Shown here: in pieces, positions 34,527 to 43,641 of the stretch | Numbering within the stretch: position 1 is the stretch's first letter | Layout of the letters: each line of letters starts with the position of its first letter | Assembly: GCF_002043095.1 (NCBI RefSeq) | Contig: NZ_MVOC01000002.1 | Span: forward strand, 124,001-188,000 | From: Mycobacterium sp. AT1 | GTDB lineage: Bacteria > Actinomycetota > Actinomycetes > Mycobacteriales > Mycobacteriaceae | Direction of reading: 5' to 3' | DNA: 64,000 nucleotides | Position numbers and translations under genes: made by a program | Notes under the pieces: model-generated | Told to the model about the DNA's origin: nothing | The model's input: the letters and a program-made list of their open reading frames with translations, nothing else | Databases searched by the model: none

Positions 34527-35273
34527 CTAGCCGAGGGTCGTTCCTCCATCGACGATCAGGGTCTGTCCAGTCATGCCCGAGGAGCCCGATCCCGCAAGGA
34601 ACGCGATCGCGTCGGCGACTTCTCGAAGCTCCACGAGTCGTCCGGTCGGCGCCTGGCTCTCCCAGTCCTCGACGATCCCGGGCCGACGAGCCGTGATGGT
34701 TCTCAGCAAGGGCGTGTCGACGCGGCCCGGCGCAACCGCGTTGACCCGGATGCCTAGGGGTGCCCATTCCGCACCGAGGATCCTGGTCATGTGGGTGACG
34801 CCCGCCTTGGAGACGTCGTAGGCAACGTGCTTCTCGGGATGTCCGGCCACGAACGCCGCGATCGAGGAGACGTTGACGATGCTGCCTCCCCCACCACGGG
34901 CCATGATCCGGCCGAAGTCGCGGCAGCAACGGAAGGTGCCGGTCAGATTCGTCTCGATCGTTGCCGACCACGCCTGGGTGGACAGGTCGAAGGTCTCCGA
35001 GTCCTCGACGATGCCTGCCGCGTTGACGAGGACGTCGACGCGGCCGTGCCGGTCCAGCAGCGTCTGCACGGCGGCTGCGACGCTGTCCTCCGAGGTGACG
35101 TCGAGGACCAGCGTCGAATCGATGCGCTCGTCGGATTCGCTCGCTGGCGGCTTCCGCATCGCGCGAATCACGTTTGCTCCCAACTTATTCAGGGCGTCGG
35201 CTGCTGCGCGTCCGATTCCGCTTCCGGCGCCCGTGACCACGGCGACGCGGCCCTGAAGGGGTTGTTCGACCAT
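34527..35273 (-). CDS. SDR-family oxidoreductase
   Basis: A 248-residue classical SDR with AVVTGAGSGIGRAAADALNK, DVLVNAAGIVE, catalytic Tyr-Lys in AYDVSKAGVTHMT, and terminal GQTLIVDGGTTLG. It is the last gene in a minus-strand chain that includes an aldolase, another SDR, a zinc dehydrogenase and a sugar-type ABC transporter, so a sugar, polyol or sugar-acid dehydrogenase role is the best inference. Substrate not determined. Confidence 0.87.
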   Translation of the reverse strand: MVEQPLQGRVAVVTGAGSGIGRAAADALNKLGANVIRAMRKPPASESDERIDSTLVLDVTSEDSVAAAVQTLLDRHGRVDVLVNAAGIVEDSETFDLSTQAWSATIETNLTGTFRCCRDFGRIMARGGGGSIVNVSSIAAFVAGHPEKHVAYDVSKAGVTHMTRILGAEWAPLGIRVNAVAPGRVDTPLLRTITARRPGIVEDWESQAPTGRLVELREVADAIAFLAGSGSSGMTGQTLIVDGGTTLG

Positions 35274-35316
35274 GCGCGTTCCTGTCTACGTGAGGGTCTC
35301 GGCTCCAAGACTCGCG

Positions 35317-36105
35317 TCAACGAACCGGGGCGGGGCGGGCGATGCCGCCGATGGCGGTGTTGAGGTGTCCCGCAAGCAGAGTCGAATCCGAGCCGAGAGC
35401 GACGAACGTGAAGCCGCGGTCGATCATGTGTTGGGCCGCCGCTGCCGAGGGAACCAGGATGCCGGCAGCCTTGCCGTGCTCCCGGCAGGCCGCGACAACG
35501 GCGTCCAGCGCCGACTGATAGTCGGGATGGTCGAAGTCACGCGGAACACCGAGGGCATAGGACATGTCCATCGGGCCCACGAACAGCGCGTCGACCCCGT
35601 CGATGGCCGCGATCTCGTCGACGTCGGTGAGCGCACCGATCGTCTCGATCTGCACGATTCCCGCCACCGACTCGTCGGCCTCGCCGAGCGCGGCAACCCG
35701 CAAGCCAAAGCCGCTCTGTCGGTTGTACGTCGCCACTCCCCTCGACCCCGCGGGTGGGTAGCGCATGTACGTCACGAATTGCTCAGCCCCGCTGGCAGAT
35801 TCGATCCTCGGCACCATGATTCCGGCAACGCCGAGGTCCAACGCACGACCGATCCGGATGCGCTCGGCGCTCTCCGTTCGTGCCAGCGTGGGCACGCCGT
35901 AACCCGCGGCGGCCCCGACGGCGGCGGCGAGTTCGGCCTCGCCTCCGACTCCGTGCTCGTTGTCGACCAGCACCCAGTCCACGCCTGCTGCGGCGCACGC
36001 TTCGACCGCAACGGCAGACCCGAGGTTGCAGAACGTGCCGACCACGGTGTCACCACCGAGCAGTTGCGACCTGAACGACCGAAGCCGCATCGGTGAGGTC
36101 GTCAC
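35317..36105 (-). CDS. HpcH/HpaI-family class II aldolase
   Basis: A 262-residue TIM-barrel aldolase. Signature pieces: WVLVDNEHGVGGEAELAAAV (catalytic His, metal acid), LGVAGIMVPRIESASGAEQF, MRYPPAGSRGVATYNRQSGF and DALFVGPMDMSYALG. Such enzymes split 2-keto-3-deoxy sugar acids or 4-hydroxy-2-ketoacids into pyruvate and an aldehyde. Its start overlaps the neighbouring SDR stop (ATGA 36102-36105), so the two are translated together. In sugar-acid pathways a dehydrogenase plus aldolase pair gives pyruvate and lactaldehyde or glycolaldehyde; applied here, that is inference. Confidence 0.88.
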   Translation of the reverse strand: MTTSPMRLRSFRSQLLGGDTVVGTFCNLGSAVAVEACAAAGVDWVLVDNEHGVGGEAELAAAVGAAAGYGVPTLARTESAERIRIGRALDLGVAGIMVPRIESASGAEQFVTYMRYPPAGSRGVATYNRQSGFGLRVAALGEADESVAGIVQIETIGALTDVDEIAAIDGVDALFVGPMDMSYALGVPRDFDHPDYQSALDAVVAACREHGKAAGILVPSAAAAQHMIDRGFTFVALGSDSTLLAGHLNTAIGGIARPAPVR

Positions 36106-36902
36106 ACGCCCACCCGCGTGCTGCCGGCGCCGGCATGGAAGTCGAAGTCCACCGTCGTCATGCCGCCGGTCACCTTGATGGTCTCACCGGAGATGCTGCG
36201 GGCCCCCGGCCCGAGTAGGAAGGCGCAGACTGCGGCGATGTCCTCACTTGTCTGTGGCTGCCCCGTCGGGATCGGCCGGACGTGTGCGGCGAAGATGTCG
36301 TCGGCCGGCACCCCGCTCTCCGCGGATTCCTTGTCCAGGATCGCATCCCACATGGGGGTTCGGACGATGCCAGGACTCACCGCGTTGACGGTGACGTTCA
36401 GTGGCCCCAGGTCGAATGCCAGACCGGTGGTGAAGCCGATGACCCCGGCCTTGGAGGCGGCGTACGGCGCCTGCAGGGCCGCCGGCACCACACCGGAAAT
36501 CGAGGACACGTTGACGATCGCACCGCCGCCGTTGTCGGCCAGCACCTCGGCCACCGCGGACGTCGCCCGCACCGTGCCCTCCAGGTTGACCCGCAAGATG
36601 CGGGTCCACTCCGCGTCCGTGGTCAGCAGGAAGTGCTTGACCTGCGAGACGCCCGCGCAGTTCACCAATCCCCATGCCGCATCCACCGACCGGGCCGCGT
36701 CACGCAACCGGGCGTGCGAGTCCGGATCGGTGAGATCGCATGCCAGCGTGACGCTCTCGGGAATGTCCGCGCCCACCCGGTGCAACCCGTCGCGGTCGAA
36801 GTCGACGAGTACGACGCCGAAGCCACTCTGCGCCAGCGCCCGGGCAACGCCCTCACCGATCCCCGATGCAGCGCCGGTCACCACGACCCACTTCGGCGTC
36901 AT
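36102..36902 (-). CDS. SDR-family oxidoreductase
   Basis: A 266-residue SDR: VVVTGAASGIGEGVARALAQ, GLVNCAGVSQVKHF, catalytic PYAASKAGVIGFTTGLA, and SGETIKVTGGMTTV. It lies between the aldolase and the zinc alcohol dehydrogenase with four-base overlaps on both sides (36102-36105 and 36899-36902), a tight transcriptional and translational unit. It likely oxidises a hydroxyl of the compound imported by the adjacent ABC system. Confidence 0.88.
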   Translation of the reverse strand: MTPKWVVVTGAASGIGEGVARALAQSGFGVVLVDFDRDGLHRVGADIPESVTLACDLTDPDSHARLRDAARSVDAAWGLVNCAGVSQVKHFLLTTDAEWTRILRVNLEGTVRATSAVAEVLADNGGGAIVNVSSISGVVPAALQAPYAASKAGVIGFTTGLAFDLGPLNVTVNAVSPGIVRTPMWDAILDKESAESGVPADDIFAAHVRPIPTGQPQTSEDIAAVCAFLLGPGARSISGETIKVTGGMTTVDFDFHAGAGSTRVGV

Positions 36903-37990
36903 GGCTTGAACACGATCTTGAGGCCCTCACCGCGCTGGGCGAGCTGCAGACCGGTCAGCACCTCGTCCAGCGGAAGCACGTGACTGACCACGTGTTCCAG
37001 GGGCAGTGCCCGAGACTGAATCAGATCCAGTGCCGCCTTCATCGTGTAGCGCATGAGGAAGGCGCCGTGGATGTGCAGTTCCTTGACCGTCACCTCCATC
37101 GGAGGGAACGACGCGCGGTTGGCGGAGTTGATGCCGAGCACCGCGATGCGCGCCTGGTCGGCCGCCATTTCGATCGCGGAATCGAGCTGCGATCCAACGG
37201 CTTCCACGATGCAGGACGCACCCCGTCCGCCGGTGGCGGCCTTGACGGCGTCCACGACCGGTCCGTCCTTCGGGTCGATGACCGCGTCCGCGCCGAGCTT
37301 CAGCGCGATGGCAGCTCGGGCCGCCGACGGTTCGATGACGATGACCTGTTGCGCTCCGCGGTGTTTCAGGGCGGCTGCCGACAACAACCCCATCGGGCCG
37401 CCGCCGATCACGACGGCGCGGTCATTGGAGCGAACGCCGATCTTGTCGAGCGCGTTGAGCACGCACCCGAGCGGCTCACCGAGCACGATCAGCTCATACG
37501 GCACCGACGGGTCGACGGGGTAGGCGAAGTACGCCGGGACCCGCACGTAGTTGGCCATGCCGCCGTCCCAGAAGAATCCGGGTGTGTTGGGCCACGGGTA
37601 GTCCAGGTAGGGATTGTCGAACAAGGTCTCGCAGAAGTTCCCGTCACCTTCGCGGCACGGCATGCATCGGCCACACGGCGGGTTTTGGTCGACGGCGACG
37701 TGCTGACCGATCGAGAGTCCCGAGACGGCAGAGCCCATCTCGACGATCTCCCCACAGAACTCGTGGCCGAAGATGACGCCGGGCTTTCCCGGATGGGTGG
37801 GCGGGGTGTGCAGTGCGTGCAGATCGGAACCGCAGATTCCCACGGCCCCCACCTTGATCACGATGTCGTCGGGCGACTCGGGGTGCGGGATGGGTCGTCG
37901 TTCCAGCGCGACCTCTCCTTCACCCTTGAAGATCGCAGCGAGCATGGTGTCGGTTGCGCTGTCCTGGCTGAGGGTCGATGCCTGGGTCAT
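36899..37990 (-). CDS. Zinc-dependent alcohol/polyol dehydrogenase (MDR family)
   Basis: A 363-residue medium-chain dehydrogenase. Catalytic-zinc residues are in VGAVGICGSDLHAL (Cys) and FGHEFCGEIVEMG (His-Glu); the structural zinc is bound by the Cys cluster CGRCMPCREGDGNFC. The NAD fold has VIGGGPMGLLSAAALK. It resembles sorbitol, threonine or butanediol dehydrogenases. Polyol oxidation fits the RbsB-like importer upstream. The N-terminal MTQASTLSQDSATDT extension is slightly longer than usual; an AAGGAAG precedes the ATG at 37990. Confidence 0.88.
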   Translation of the reverse strand: MTQASTLSQDSATDTMLAAIFKGEGEVALERRPIPHPESPDDIVIKVGAVGICGSDLHALHTPPTHPGKPGVIFGHEFCGEIVEMGSAVSGLSIGQHVAVDQNPPCGRCMPCREGDGNFCETLFDNPYLDYPWPNTPGFFWDGGMANYVRVPAYFAYPVDPSVPYELIVLGEPLGCVLNALDKIGVRSNDRAVVIGGGPMGLLSAAALKHRGAQQVIVIEPSAARAAIALKLGADAVIDPKDGPVVDAVKAATGGRGASCIVEAVGSQLDSAIEMAADQARIAVLGINSANRASFPPMEVTVKELHIHGAFLMRYTMKAALDLIQSRALPLEHVVSHVLPLDEVLTGLQLAQRGEGLKIVFKP

Positions 37991-38044
37991 GATGGCTTCC
38001 TTGTCGTCGGTTCGGATTTGGTCGCTGTGGATGGTGCGGACCGG

Positions 38045-39220
38045 TCAGTGGCTTATGGCCGCCGACTCGGCAGTGCTGCGGGTCCAGCCGCGGGCGTGGT
38101 CGCCGAATGCCTCATAGCCTGTCTCGGTCACCGCGACGGTGTCTTCGAGTTTGATGAATCCGCGGGTCGGATGCAGCATCGTCGTCTCGATGGACAGCAC
38201 CATGCCCACCTCGAGCGGCAGCGGCGCGTCGGTCGCCGGGTACGGGACGGGACCGGTGTGTGTCAGCCGCGGCGCCTCGTGGCTGATCAATCCCATTCCG
38301 TGCCCGACGAAGGTGGTGACGCCGTCGTGCGGACTCCGGCGCTTGACTGCCAGCGCCGCGTCGAAGATCTCCTGCCCCACCACTCCGCCCCGGATGGGCT
38401 GGCGGGCGGCCTGCTGGATCGCCTCGACCTCGGCCAGCAGATCGACCAATTCGGCGTCGGGTTCCCCGAGCACTCCCATGCGGGCGAGGTCGCCGATGTA
38501 GCCCCCCAGGTTGCCGCCGGAGTCCAGGCACAGCACGTCGCCGTGGTTCCAGGGCTGCTCCGACGGTGCACGGTTGTGGCTCGGGCCCATGCTTACCAGG
38601 CAGTATTCGAAGATCAGGCCGCGGTTGGTCTGCTCGCGCCGGAACTCCTCGACGATCTCGCGCTTGGTGTGTCCTTCACCGCATCGCGCCAGCACTGCCG
38701 CCATGGAGTCGATGATCAGTTCCGAGGCCTTGCGCATGGTGACCAGTTCGTCGGGCCGCTTGCTGGCGCGCAACCGCTCCAACGTGAACTGGGCGTCGCT
38801 CAGCTCGAACTGTTCGACGTCGAGCAGCGGCAGGTACGCCTCCACCGGCAGGAACGACGCTTCGATGCCCACCCGGACCCGACGGTTGCCGACGGCGGTC
38901 TTGATGTGCGCGACGGCCGCGGCGATCGCATCCTGCACACCCCAGGTCGAGGTCGAGACGTCGGAGATCCAGATCGGCGCGACGTCGAGTTGCCAGCTCT
39001 CCATCACGTTGGCGATGTAGGCGGTGGACGCCACGTCGCCGCGGACGTACACCACGACGGGCAGGTAGCGGCTGACCCCGATCGCGTCCATGTAGTCGAA
39101 GAAGAAGAAGCGATGGCCATCAGTCAGGTATTGAACGTTGTGCTTGGAGGTGGCGATGATGACGTCGAGGTCCGCCTGTCCCATCAGATCGTCGAGCTTG
39201 GCGGTGTCGAAGAGTGGCAT
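38045..39220 (-). CDS. M24-family metallopeptidase-fold protein (prolidase/creatinase type)
   Basis: A 391-residue pita-bread enzyme. All five usual metal ligands appear: two Asp in LCLDSGGNLGGYIGDLARMG, His in FVGHGMGLISHEAP, Glu in GMVLSIETTM and Glu in FIKLEDTVAVTETG. The family includes aminopeptidase P, prolidase, creatinase and the DMSP lyase DddP. Location between a polyol dehydrogenase and a sugar-type ABC transporter is unusual for a peptidase, so a non-peptide hydrolase or lyase role should be kept open. AAAGGGA lies before the ATG. Confidence 0.85.
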   Translation of the reverse strand: MPLFDTAKLDDLMGQADLDVIIATSKHNVQYLTDGHRFFFFDYMDAIGVSRYLPVVVYVRGDVASTAYIANVMESWQLDVAPIWISDVSTSTWGVQDAIAAAVAHIKTAVGNRRVRVGIEASFLPVEAYLPLLDVEQFELSDAQFTLERLRASKRPDELVTMRKASELIIDSMAAVLARCGEGHTKREIVEEFRREQTNRGLIFEYCLVSMGPSHNRAPSEQPWNHGDVLCLDSGGNLGGYIGDLARMGVLGEPDAELVDLLAEVEAIQQAARQPIRGGVVGQEIFDAALAVKRRSPHDGVTTFVGHGMGLISHEAPRLTHTGPVPYPATDAPLPLEVGMVLSIETTMLHPTRGFIKLEDTVAVTETGYEAFGDHARGWTRSTAESAAISH

Positions 39221-39257
39221 GTGAGAGTTCCCTTTGGCTGAATGGAGTCGAAACGGG

Positions 39258-40286
39258 CTATCGCTTGGCTTTGGCGAGGCGTCGGGAGTTGTAGGAATCC
39301 AGCAGCACGGCCAGGAAGATCAACAGACCCTGCATGAACTGCACCCAGAAGGGGCTGACGTCGAGCAGGGTCAACCCGTTGTTGATCACGCCGATCAACA
39401 GCACGCCGACGAAGGTGCCGGCCAGGCTGCCCTTGCCGCCGAACAGGCTTGTTCCACCGATGACCACCGCGGCGATCACCTGCAATTCCAATCCGGTTGC
39501 GGCGGTGGGCGTTGCGGATCCAAGACGACCCACCAGGGTGATGGCGGCGATACCTGCACACAATCCCGCGATGGCATACACCGTGAACAGGACCCGTCGA
39601 TCGCGGATACCTGCCAGCCGAGCCGCTTCCCGGTTGCCGCCGACGGCATACACCTGGTGACCAAAGGTGGTGCGGCTCAGCACGAAGTATCCGACGGCGA
39701 AGACGACGACGGTCATGATCACCGGGACGGGAATGCCTGCGACGGTGCCACCACCGAGCCAGGTGAACGACGTCGGCAGTCCGTACACGCTTTGGCCTCC
39801 GCTGATCTGCAGGGTCAGACCACGGCCCATCCCCAGCACGGCGAGGGTCACGATGAAGGGAGCAAGCCTCAGCGCGGTGACCGATGCGCCGTTGAACGCA
39901 CCGACCGCGGTCGCGACCACGATTGCGACCAGCACTCCGATGAACCCGTTGAGGCCACTGGACACCAGAGTTGCGGCGACCATTCCCGACAGCGCGACGT
40001 TGGACCCGACCGACAGGTCGATGCCGCCGGTGATGATGATGAAAGTCGCTCCGACGGCGGCGATGCCGACGATGGAGGACTGAGTCACGATGTTGGTGAG
40101 ATTGGAGGTGGTGAGGAAGTTCGGCGTGAGGATGAACATCACCACGCACGCCAGGATGAGCGCCGCGATGATGGGGAATAGCGGGCTCTTGGCCAGTCGG
40201 CGCACGGTGTCGGCGGCCGAGGTGGCCGGTTCGGGCTTGCGCCGAACCTCCTGCGTGGGGAGGGCGGGTGAGGTCATGGTCATCAT
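39258..40286 (-). CDS. ABC transporter permease, RbsC type
   Basis: A 342-residue inner-membrane permease of the BPD_transp_2 group. Many hydrophobic helices, and typical motifs FIIITGGIDLSVGSNVALSG, VGAFNGASVTALRLAPFIVT, YAVGGNREAARLAGI and VIGGTSLFGGKGSLAGTFVG. It forms the channel with the ATPase encoded just upstream. A single permease gene is expected for RbsABC-like systems, and the homodimer suffices. Confidence 0.93.
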   Translation of the reverse strand: MMTMTSPALPTQEVRRKPEPATSAADTVRRLAKSPLFPIIAALILACVVMFILTPNFLTTSNLTNIVTQSSIVGIAAVGATFIIITGGIDLSVGSNVALSGMVAATLVSSGLNGFIGVLVAIVVATAVGAFNGASVTALRLAPFIVTLAVLGMGRGLTLQISGGQSVYGLPTSFTWLGGGTVAGIPVPVIMTVVVFAVGYFVLSRTTFGHQVYAVGGNREAARLAGIRDRRVLFTVYAIAGLCAGIAAITLVGRLGSATPTAATGLELQVIAAVVIGGTSLFGGKGSLAGTFVGVLLIGVINNGLTLLDVSPFWVQFMQGLLIFLAVLLDSYNSRRLAKAKR

Positions 40287-40298
40287 CGGTGCTTTCGG

Positions 40299-41780
40299 TC
40301 AGCCCGCCGCAGCGAGTTCGAGGATGGTTTCGCGGTCGAAGTCGTCTCTGGCGACTTCACCGACGAGGCGCCCTGCGCGTAGGACGTAGACCCGGTCGGA
40401 CATGGCCAGCACCTCGTCGGTATCGGAGCTGGTGAGAATCACGGTCGCGCCGGACTTGGCGAGTTCGATGACGTGCTCGTAGATGCCGGACTTGGCGCCG
40501 ACGTCGACGCCGCGGGTGGGATCGTCGAGCAACATGACCACCGGCTCCGCGGCGGCGGCACGGGCCAGGACTACCTTCTGCTGATTGCCACCCGAGAGCA
40601 TCTCCACCGCGGTTCCAGGTGAATCCGCCTTGACGCCAAAGGTTTTCATCAGATTCATAGCGAAGCGGCGTTGGGCAGCGGGGCGGCGGATTCCATACCG
40701 CGACACTCGCGGATAGAGACCGTAGATCATGTTGTCCTGGATGCTCTTGTCCAGGATCACCCCCTCGGACTTGCGGTCCTCCGAGGCGTAGACGATGCCC
40801 AGTCGTCGCGACGCTGCGATGCTGCCCAGCTTCAGTGGCGCGGCGTCGCACGCCACCGTTCCCGCGGCGCTCGGGTTGATGCCGGCGATGGCCTTCATCA
40901 GCTCGGTTCTGCCTGCGCCGGCCAGACCGACCAGGCCGACGATCTCGCCGGCACGCGCGGTCAGGGTGGCCGACCGGACGCCGGCGGCACAGAGTTCGGA
41001 GACGGCGAGCCGAACGTCGCCGATGGGACGTGCCTCATACGGATAGGCCCGTTCGAGGGCCTTGGCGAGCATGGTCTGAACCAGTGACTGTTGGGTCCAC
41101 TCCCCCAACGGTTTGTCACCGACGAGCTTGCCGTCGCGCAGGACGCAGATGCGGTCGGCGATGGTGAACAGTTCGTCGAGATGGTGACTGACGTAGAGGA
41201 TCGTCAAGCCGCCGTCCTTGAGACGGCGAATGAGCCCCATGAGGTTCTCCACGTCGCGCTCGGGAAGGGCCGAAGTCGGCTCGTCGAAGACCAGGACGCG
41301 GGCATCGCGAGCCAGACAGCGGGCGATTTCGACCAACTGACGCTGCGCCAACGTCAGGGCGCGCACCGGTTGGGACAGGTCGACGTCTCCGAGCCCAACG
41401 CGGTCGAGCGCAGTGCGTGCGGCGCGTCGATTCGCGCGGCGCCGGACGACGCTGACGGTGCTGGCCGGCCGACCCAGCAGGACGTTGTCGACGACCGACA
41501 TGTCGGGGATGTCGGTGAGCTCCTGATAGATGACGCTGATTCCTGCGTCGATCACCCCTTTGGGATCGGTGGGCATCGCGCGTCCGTCGAGCAGAACCTG
41601 ACCTGCGTCGGCGGATTGCGCACCGGCCAGGATCTTGATCAGCGTGGACTTGCCCGCGCCGTTCTCCCCAGCCAGCGCGGTCACCGTGCCGGGGCGAAGC
41701 TCGAGGGTGACGTCGGTCAGCGCGTGTACACCCAGATAGGACTTGCTCACCGATTGCAGGACGAGCGCGGCCTCAGACAT
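40299..41780 (-). CDS. Sugar-type ABC transporter ATPase with two ABC domains, RbsA type
   Basis: A 493-residue duplicated ATPase. The first domain has Walker A AGENGAGKSTLIK and Walker B VLVFDEPTSALP. The second has the signature EMLSGGNQQKVVLARA and Walker B MLLDDPTRGVDVG, while its Walker A is degenerate (VGLAGAGRTELMKAI), as usual in RbsA. It energises import with the permease and binding protein. The start codon overlaps the binding-protein stop by eight bases. Confidence 0.93.
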   Translation of the reverse strand: MSEAALVLQSVSKSYLGVHALTDVTLELRPGTVTALAGENGAGKSTLIKILAGAQSADAGQVLLDGRAMPTDPKGVIDAGISVIYQELTDIPDMSVVDNVLLGRPASTVSVVRRRANRRAARTALDRVGLGDVDLSQPVRALTLAQRQLVEIARCLARDARVLVFDEPTSALPERDVENLMGLIRRLKDGGLTILYVSHHLDELFTIADRICVLRDGKLVGDKPLGEWTQQSLVQTMLAKALERAYPYEARPIGDVRLAVSELCAAGVRSATLTARAGEIVGLVGLAGAGRTELMKAIAGINPSAAGTVACDAAPLKLGSIAASRRLGIVYASEDRKSEGVILDKSIQDNMIYGLYPRVSRYGIRRPAAQRRFAMNLMKTFGVKADSPGTAVEMLSGGNQQKVVLARAAAAEPVVMLLDDPTRGVDVGAKSGIYEHVIELAKSGATVILTSSDTDEVLAMSDRVYVLRAGRLVGEVARDDFDRETILELAAAG

Positions 41781-42765
41781 CGTTGGACCAGATGCCGTAC
41801 TGCTCGACTTCCGGTGAGTCGATGTTGTCGCGGGTGATCAGCTGCGCCGGCCACACCACGTTCTTGGGGACCTGCTTACCGGCCTCGAGTTCGGCGACCA
41901 GGTCGATCGCCTTCTGGGCCATCTTGATGGGGTTCTGACTGATCGACGCGTCCTGAACACCGTTGCGCACGTTCTCGATTCCGGGCTTGGAACCGTCGAT
42001 GCCGACGACGAAGATGTGGCCCGGTGCGCCTACGGGGACGAAGCGTCCCGCGGCGGCGATGGCCGCCGATGCGCCGACCGCCTCGGCGTCGTTGCCGCCG
42101 AAGACGGCGTCGATCTTCGGATTGGCCTGCAGGATGTCGTTCATCGCGGTGTTGGACTTCTCGGTGTCATAACCGCCGTCCTGAGTGGCGACGATCTTGA
42201 TGTCGGGGTACTTGCCGATCTCCGAGGTGAACCCGGCGTCGCGGTCCCGCGCCGATGGTGTGCCGGTGAGGCCGGTCAGGTTGACGATGTTGCCGCGCGG
42301 CGAACCGTTGACCTTGGTCAAGTGCTGCACGATCTGGTCCGCAGCCAGGCGGCCCGCGGCGACATTGTCGAGGTTGACCGTCGAGGTGATGTCGACGTCC
42401 ACCGAGTCGGCGATCGCGATGACGGGAACGTTCTTGGCCTTCGCGGCTTCCAGTGCCGGGGCCAGCGCCTTGCCGTCCGACGGGCTGAGCAGTAGGTACT
42501 TCGCACCCCGGTTGAGCAGGTTCTGGATGTCGCTGACCTGCTGGTTGGGCTCGCCGTTCGCGTTGGTGGTCACCAGCGAGTAGCCGTGCTCGGAACTGCC
42601 GGCGTCCAAGCCCTTCTGCATGCCTGCGAAGAAGGGGTTGGCCACTGTGTAGGTGCTGTAGCCCACCATCGTGCCCGACGTCGATTCCCGGTTGCAGGCC
42701 GTGCCGGCCGCCACGAGCGCCAATGCCACCGCGCCTGCCGTGAGCCCGCGCCTCAATTGATTCAT
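41773..42765 (-). CDS. Lipoprotein sugar-binding protein, RbsB type
   Basis: A 330-residue periplasmic-binding-protein-1 family lipoprotein. Signal peptide MNQLRRGLTAGAVALALVAA ends at a lipobox with Cys24 (AAGTAC), so the protein is membrane-anchored outside the cell. The body has NPFFAGMQKGLDAG, GAKYLLLSPSDGKALAPALE and DAVFGGNDAEAVGASAAIAA, typical of ribose/sugar-binding proteins. GAGGAG lies six bases before the ATG. It is the first gene of the transporter operon, which diverges from the GntR gene. Confidence 0.93.
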   Translation of the reverse strand: MNQLRRGLTAGAVALALVAAGTACNRESTSGTMVGYSTYTVANPFFAGMQKGLDAGSSEHGYSLVTTNANGEPNQQVSDIQNLLNRGAKYLLLSPSDGKALAPALEAAKAKNVPVIAIADSVDVDITSTVNLDNVAAGRLAADQIVQHLTKVNGSPRGNIVNLTGLTGTPSARDRDAGFTSEIGKYPDIKIVATQDGGYDTEKSNTAMNDILQANPKIDAVFGGNDAEAVGASAAIAAAGRFVPVGAPGHIFVVGIDGSKPGIENVRNGVQDASISQNPIKMAQKAIDLVAELEAGKQVPKNVVWPAQLITRDNIDSPEVEQYGIWSNDV

Positions 42766-42834
42766 CGGAGTCTCCTCGTTGGTTTTTGGGGAATCCCGGT
42801 CCAGTGCCGAGCTTCGGTCGCCTGGCGACTGTCG

Positions 42835-42846
42835 CCTGTCGACAGG
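42835..42846. promoter_or_regulatory. 12-bp perfect palindrome in divergent ABC/GntR region
   Basis: CCTGTCGACAGG, perfectly self-complementary, between the sugar-binding protein and GntR genes. A second candidate is TGTG-TCAACAGT-CACA just after (about 42865-42880). Either may be the GntR/FCD operator, whose sites are typically short palindromes. Inference from position. Confidence 0.5.
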
Positions 42847-42895
42847 TTAGGAGGAAGTCCGCTAGTGTGTCAACAGTCACAACGAACGAGAGGAT

Positions 42896-43600
42896 GTGAT
42901 CGCGGGCATGAGCAGTCCAAGCCCACTGGAGGGGTTGATCCTCGAAGGAGCGCCACAACGGGCACCATCGCTGGCCGAACAGGCCTACGACACGTTGCGG
43001 AAGCTAATCATCAGCGGCGACCTCAATGCGGGAATGACGCTCAGCGAGAACGAGTTTGCCAAGAAGTTCTCGATCAGCCGCTCCCCCCTTCGCGAGGCGA
43101 TCAGACGCCTCCAGGAGGAAGGCCTGCTCGATGCGTCCGGACCACGTGGCTTCCGGGTGCCGCCGTTGACGGCCGACCTGGTGCGCCAGGTCTACGGCGT
43201 GCGACTCGCCCTGGAGTGCGCCGCTGCCCACAACGCGGTCGTGGCACCCGCCGACATCGCGGCGATGCGCGCCAAGATGGCCAGCATCCGCAGCGACTTG
43301 GACCGCGGCGTCACGAAGTCCTTCACCGACTCCGATTTCGAGTTCCACGACCTGTTCATCGTCAACTGCGGCAACGACATGCTCATCAAGCAGATCCGTC
43401 GGCTTCGCAACAACGTCGCGCGCATCATCACCTTCGCGGACCGCTTCACCGAGCACATCGAGCTGTCCTACGACGAACACGTCAAGATCTTGGACGCCCT
43501 CGCCGACAGGGATCACGACGAAGCCCGAGCCGCAGTCCACACCCACGTCAGCAACGTGACGACTCGGCTGATGAGCCATATCGAATCGCGGACGGGCTAA
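42896..43600 (+). CDS. GntR-family regulator, FCD (FadR-like) subfamily
   Basis: About 234 residues. The wHTH is LAEQAYDTLRKLIISGDLNA, ENEFAKKFSISRSPLREAIR and LQEEGLLDASGPRGFRV; the all-helical FCD domain follows with FHDLFIVNCGN and HEARAAVHTHV-like metal-binding His residues (HVSNVTT). FCD regulators sense sugar acids or other hydroxyacids. It diverges from the ABC operon and precedes the isomerase, so it likely controls both. A GTG at 42896 or ATG at 42908 is possible; neither has ideal spacing. Confidence 0.87.
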   Translation: MIAGMSSPSPLEGLILEGAPQRAPSLAEQAYDTLRKLIISGDLNAGMTLSENEFAKKFSISRSPLREAIRRLQEEGLLDASGPRGFRVPPLTADLVRQVYGVRLALECAAAHNAVVAPADIAAMRAKMASIRSDLDRGVTKSFTDSDFEFHDLFIVNCGNDMLIKQIRRLRNNVARIITFADRFTEHIELSYDEHVKILDALADRDHDEARAAVHTHVSNVTTRLMSHIESRTG

Positions 43601-43641
43601 TTCGTCCCGTACGTCCCCGAAATCCAAAGGAGAGCACGCTC

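Noticed and set aside
36866..39241. A 791-codon plus-strand open frame
   Set aside because: It is antisense to the zinc dehydrogenase and M24 genes, both of which have full motif sets and ribosome sites. The translated product is His/Asp/Arg-rich without family features, a usual artefact at high GC.
42865..42880. TGTG-N8-CACA as the definite GntR operator
   Set aside because: Arms of only four bases; chance occurrence is likely. The 12-bp perfect palindrome at 42835 is the better candidate.
42586..43641. Upstream extension (about 350 codons) of the TIM-barrel isomerase
   Set aside because: The extension runs through the divergent promoter and the GntR gene in another frame. The ATG at 43642 has AAGGAG and begins the family-like sequence.
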